Source of the DNA: Maribacter aquivivus
Lineage (GTDB): Bacteria > Bacteroidota > Bacteroidia > Flavobacteriales > Flavobacteriaceae
Assembly (NCBI RefSeq): GCF_900142175.1
Contig: NZ_FQZX01000001.1
Span: 1,674,001-1,738,000 of the forward strand
Reading direction: 5' to 3'
DNA length: 64,000 nt
A program made the position numbers and the translations under genes. Numbering within the stretch: position 1 is the stretch's first letter; each line of letters opens with the position of its first letter. This document shows, one piece after another, positions 61,986-64,000 of the stretch. The notes under the pieces are model-generated. The model was not told the DNA's origin. It ran no database searches and worked only from the letters and a program-made list of their open reading frames with translations.

Positions 61986-63329
61986 ATGAAGAATTTTATT
62001 GATACAATATCCAATATTTGGAAAATAGAAGAACTAAGAAATAGAATTCTTATCACTTTAGGTCTTTTGTTAGTTTATCGTTTTGGTTGTCAAATCGTAC
62101 TTCCAGGTATAGATTCAACACAATTAGGTGGTTTAACGGATAGTACTGACCAAGGTATTTTTGGTCTTTTAAATGCATTTACAGGAGGAGCTTTTGCTAA
62201 TGCTTCTGTTTTTGCATTAGGTATTATGCCTTACATCTCCGCTTCTATTGTAGTTCAGTTGATGGGTATTGCAATTCCTTATCTTCAGAAATTACAAAAA
62301 GAGGGTGAAAGTGGTCGTAAGACCATTAATCAAATTACTAGATGGTTAACCATTGGTATTTGTATTGTTCAGGCTCCTGCATACTTATATGGCTTAGAAG
62401 CTTTTGGTGTAAGAGATAGTGCTTTCTTATTAGGTAAAGGATTAGATTTTATGGTGCCTGCAGTTATAATATTAGTGACTGGTACTGTATTTGCTATGTG
62501 GTTGGGTGAAAAAATTACTGATAAAGGTATTGGTAATGGTATTTCACTCTTAATTATGATTGGTATAATCGCTACAATGCCTCAGTCTTTTGTTCAAGAA
62601 TTTATTTCAAGAACTACTGATAATAATGGTGGACTAATGTTTATTTTAATTGAAGTAATTGTTTGGTTCTTGGTTATTTTGGCTTGTATTCTTTTAGTAA
62701 TGGCTACAAGGCAGATACCTGTTCAATACGCTAGAAGAACAGCTTCTGGTGGATATGAAAAGAATATCATGGGATCAAGACAATACATTCCTTTAAAATT
62801 AAATGCATCTGGAGTAATGCCAATTATCTTTGCACAAGCAATAATGTTTGTACCTGGAATGATAGGTGGTGCTTTTGATGACACTGCATTTGGTCAATGG
62901 ATGCAAGTACAATTCAGTGATATATTTGGATGGGCATATAATTTACTATTCGCAATATTGATTATAATCTTTACTTATTTCTACACTGCAATTACGGTTC
63001 CTACCAATAAAATGGCAGATGACCTTAAAAGAAGTGGTGGTTTCATCCCTGGAATACGTCCAGGAAAAGAAACTGGAGATTATTTAGATAAGATTATGTC
63101 TTTAATAACGTTACCTGGATCTATTTTCTTAGCTTTGCTGGCTATTTTACCGGCAATAGTGGTGAAGTTGATGGATGTTCAAGCTGGATGGGCTTTATTT
63201 TACGGTGGTACCTCCCTTTTAATTATGGTTGGTGTAGCTATAGATACAGTGCAGCAGGTTAATTCGTATTTGTTGAATAGACATTATGATGGTTTAATGA
63301 AAACGGGTAAAAATAGAAAAGTAGCATAA
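61986..63329 (+). CDS. secY: Protein translocase channel subunit SecY
   Basis: 447 residues with ten transmembrane helices. N-terminal IWKIEELRNRILITLGLLLVYRFG, LPGIDSTQL, GIMPYISASIVVQLM (TM2), EKITDKGIGNGISLLIMIGI (TM4-5), the basic cytoplasmic loop PVQYARRTASGGYEKN, GVMPIIFAQAIMF, and SGGFIPGIRPGKETGDYLDKI. SecY is the inner-membrane channel for secreted and membrane proteins. infA follows after 3 bases; in many bacteria adk and map lie between, here adk is instead fused to hpt at 184-1293. Confidence 0.99.
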   Translation: MKNFIDTISNIWKIEELRNRILITLGLLLVYRFGCQIVLPGIDSTQLGGLTDSTDQGIFGLLNAFTGGAFANASVFALGIMPYISASIVVQLMGIAIPYLQKLQKEGESGRKTINQITRWLTIGICIVQAPAYLYGLEAFGVRDSAFLLGKGLDFMVPAVIILVTGTVFAMWLGEKITDKGIGNGISLLIMIGIIATMPQSFVQEFISRTTDNNGGLMFILIEVIVWFLVILACILLVMATRQIPVQYARRTASGGYEKNIMGSRQYIPLKLNASGVMPIIFAQAIMFVPGMIGGAFDDTAFGQWMQVQFSDIFGWAYNLLFAILIIIFTYFYTAITVPTNKMADDLKRSGGFIPGIRPGKETGDYLDKIMSLITLPGSIFLALLAILPAIVVKLMDVQAGWALFYGGTSLLIMVGVAIDTVQQVNSYLLNRHYDGLMKTGKNRKVA

Positions 63330-63332
63330 TTT

Positions 63333-63548
63333 ATGGCTAAGCAGGCAGCAATAGAACAGGATGGATCTATCATCGAAGCATTATCAAATGCAATGTTTCG
63401 TGTAGAGTTGGAGAATGGACATGTGGTAACAGCGCATATATCAGGTAAGATGCGTATGCACTATATTAAACTATTACCTGGAGATAAGGTTAAATTAGAG
63501 ATGAGTCCCTATGACCTTACTAAAGCAAGAATTACATATAGATACTAA
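63333..63548 (+). CDS. infA: Translation initiation factor IF-1
   Basis: 71 residues, OB fold: [62 protein letters not shown] cut at usual motifs ([33 protein letters not shown]). IF-1 blocks the A site during initiation. rpmJ follows after 8 bases. Confidence 0.99.
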   Translation: MAKQAAIEQDGSIIEALSNAMFRVELENGHVVTAHISGKMRMHYIKLLPGDKVKLEMSPYDLTKARITYRY

Positions 63549-63556
63549 GATACAAG

Positions 63557-63673
63557 ATGAAAGTAAGAGCATCAGTTAAGAAGAGAAGTGCCGACTGCAA
63601 GATTGTTCGCAGAAAAGGCAGGTTGTACGTAATCAACAAAAAGAATCCTAGATTTAAACAAAGACAAGGGTAA
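63557..63673 (+). CDS. rpmJ: Ribosomal protein L36, zinc-ligand-poor form
   Basis: 38 residues, too short for simple gene finders: [38 protein letters not shown]. The zinc-binding form has CxxC, a third Cys and a His; here SADC, INKK and PRFK leave only one of the four ligands. Such forms are common in Bacteroidota. Position between infA and rpsM is canonical. Confidence 0.97.
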   Translation: MKVRASVKKRSADCKIVRRKGRLYVINKKNPRFKQRQG

Positions 63674-63675
63674 TT

Positions 63676-64000
63676 ATGGCAAGAATCGCAGGTATAGATA
63701 TACCAAAACAAAAGAGAGGTGTAATAGCCTTAACCTATATTTTCGGAATCGGAAGAAGTAGGTCACAAGAAATATTGAGTAAAGCCCAAGTTAGCGAAGA
63801 TACTAAGGTTTCTGATTGGAATGATGATGAAATAGGTCGTATCAGGGAAGCTGCTTCTGAATTTGTAATTGAAGGTGAATTACGTTCAGAAACTCAGTTG
63901 AACATTAAGCGTTTAATGGATATTGGCTGTTATAGAGGTATTCGTCATAGATCAGGTTTACCTTTAAGAGGTCAGCGTACTAAGAACAACTCTAGAACTA
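63676..64000 (+). CDS. rpsM: Ribosomal protein S13, partial at right edge
   Basis: The first 108 codons are inside the window: [60 protein letters not shown]. The C-terminal tail is beyond the edge. S13 contacts P-site tRNA and forms intersubunit bridges with L5. It starts the alpha group, 2 bases after rpmJ. Confidence 0.98.
   Translation, partial: MARIAGIDIPKQKRGVIALTYIFGIGRSRSQEILSKAQVSEDTKVSDWNDDEIGRIREAASEFVIEGELRSETQLNIKRLMDIGCYRGIRHRSGLPLRGQRTKNNSRT

Noticed and set aside
1..64000. tRNA or rRNA genes
   Set aside because: No cloverleaf-like or rRNA sequence was recognised by reading; intergenic spaces are mostly short and explained by other features.

Overview
The window looks like a chromosomal segment of a marine-type Flavobacteriaceae (Bacteroidota). 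The evidence is a SusC/SusD pair, a type IX secretion 'type B' sorting domain next to a PorP/SprF-like protein and a PorE-like OmpA protein, Bacteroidota promoters (TTTG-N19-TAnnTTTG before rpsL; several TATCTTTG-like -7 boxes), no clear Shine-Dalgarno sequences, many lipoproteins, AT-rich DNA, an hpt-adk fusion, and S14/L36 proteins without zinc ligands. No rRNA or tRNA gene was recognised.

Layout. 1-7060: start of purK (minus), the hpt-adk fusion, obg, a DUF4136 lipoprotein, a transglutaminase/carboxypeptidase-regulatory pair and an M13 metallopeptidase lipoprotein. 7075-15221: a decayed palindromic repeat, a 2021-residue alpha-2-macroglobulin-like protein, and three small envelope proteins, one with four EF-hands. 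15293-19850: an accessory block of six unrelated small genes, all on the minus strand, separated by long imperfect palindromes. 19966-27202: an SDR/cupin pair and the OmpA-PorP/SprF-type B adhesin operon. 27429-39148: mpl, small secreted proteins, radC, a deacetylase-like protein, a YjjG-type phosphatase, a DUF5723 barrel, rarA, a rhomboid protease and rlmB. 39169-49263: a secreted protein, a VCBS/ASPIC lipoprotein and a SusC-SusD-lipoprotein operon. 49591-64000: the str-S10-spc-alpha ribosomal protein cluster from rpsL to the start of rpsM, with fusA, secY and infA and without tuf, adk or map.

Most unusual region. In 15293-19803 every one of the six genes is bounded by its own pair of matching inverted termini, 7 to 10 bases long and different for each gene. 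Each spacer is therefore a hybrid of the ends of two neighbouring cassettes. Four of the five long spacers share an inner hairpin block, and their arms pair imperfectly with extra unpaired bases always on the same side. This is the logic of integron gene cassettes and attC sites, but the ends do not fit the canonical attC core and no integrase gene is in the window. A perfect 50-bp palindrome lies at the upstream edge, where an attI-like site would be expected. I regard this as a candidate undescribed or divergent cassette system in Bacteroidota.

Other points of interest are a SusC-plug-like insertion inside the alpha-2-macroglobulin, a thioredoxin-fold lipoprotein that lost both active-site cysteines, a frameshifted cassette gene, and a 141-nt structured gap between rpsJ and rplC that could be an attenuator.
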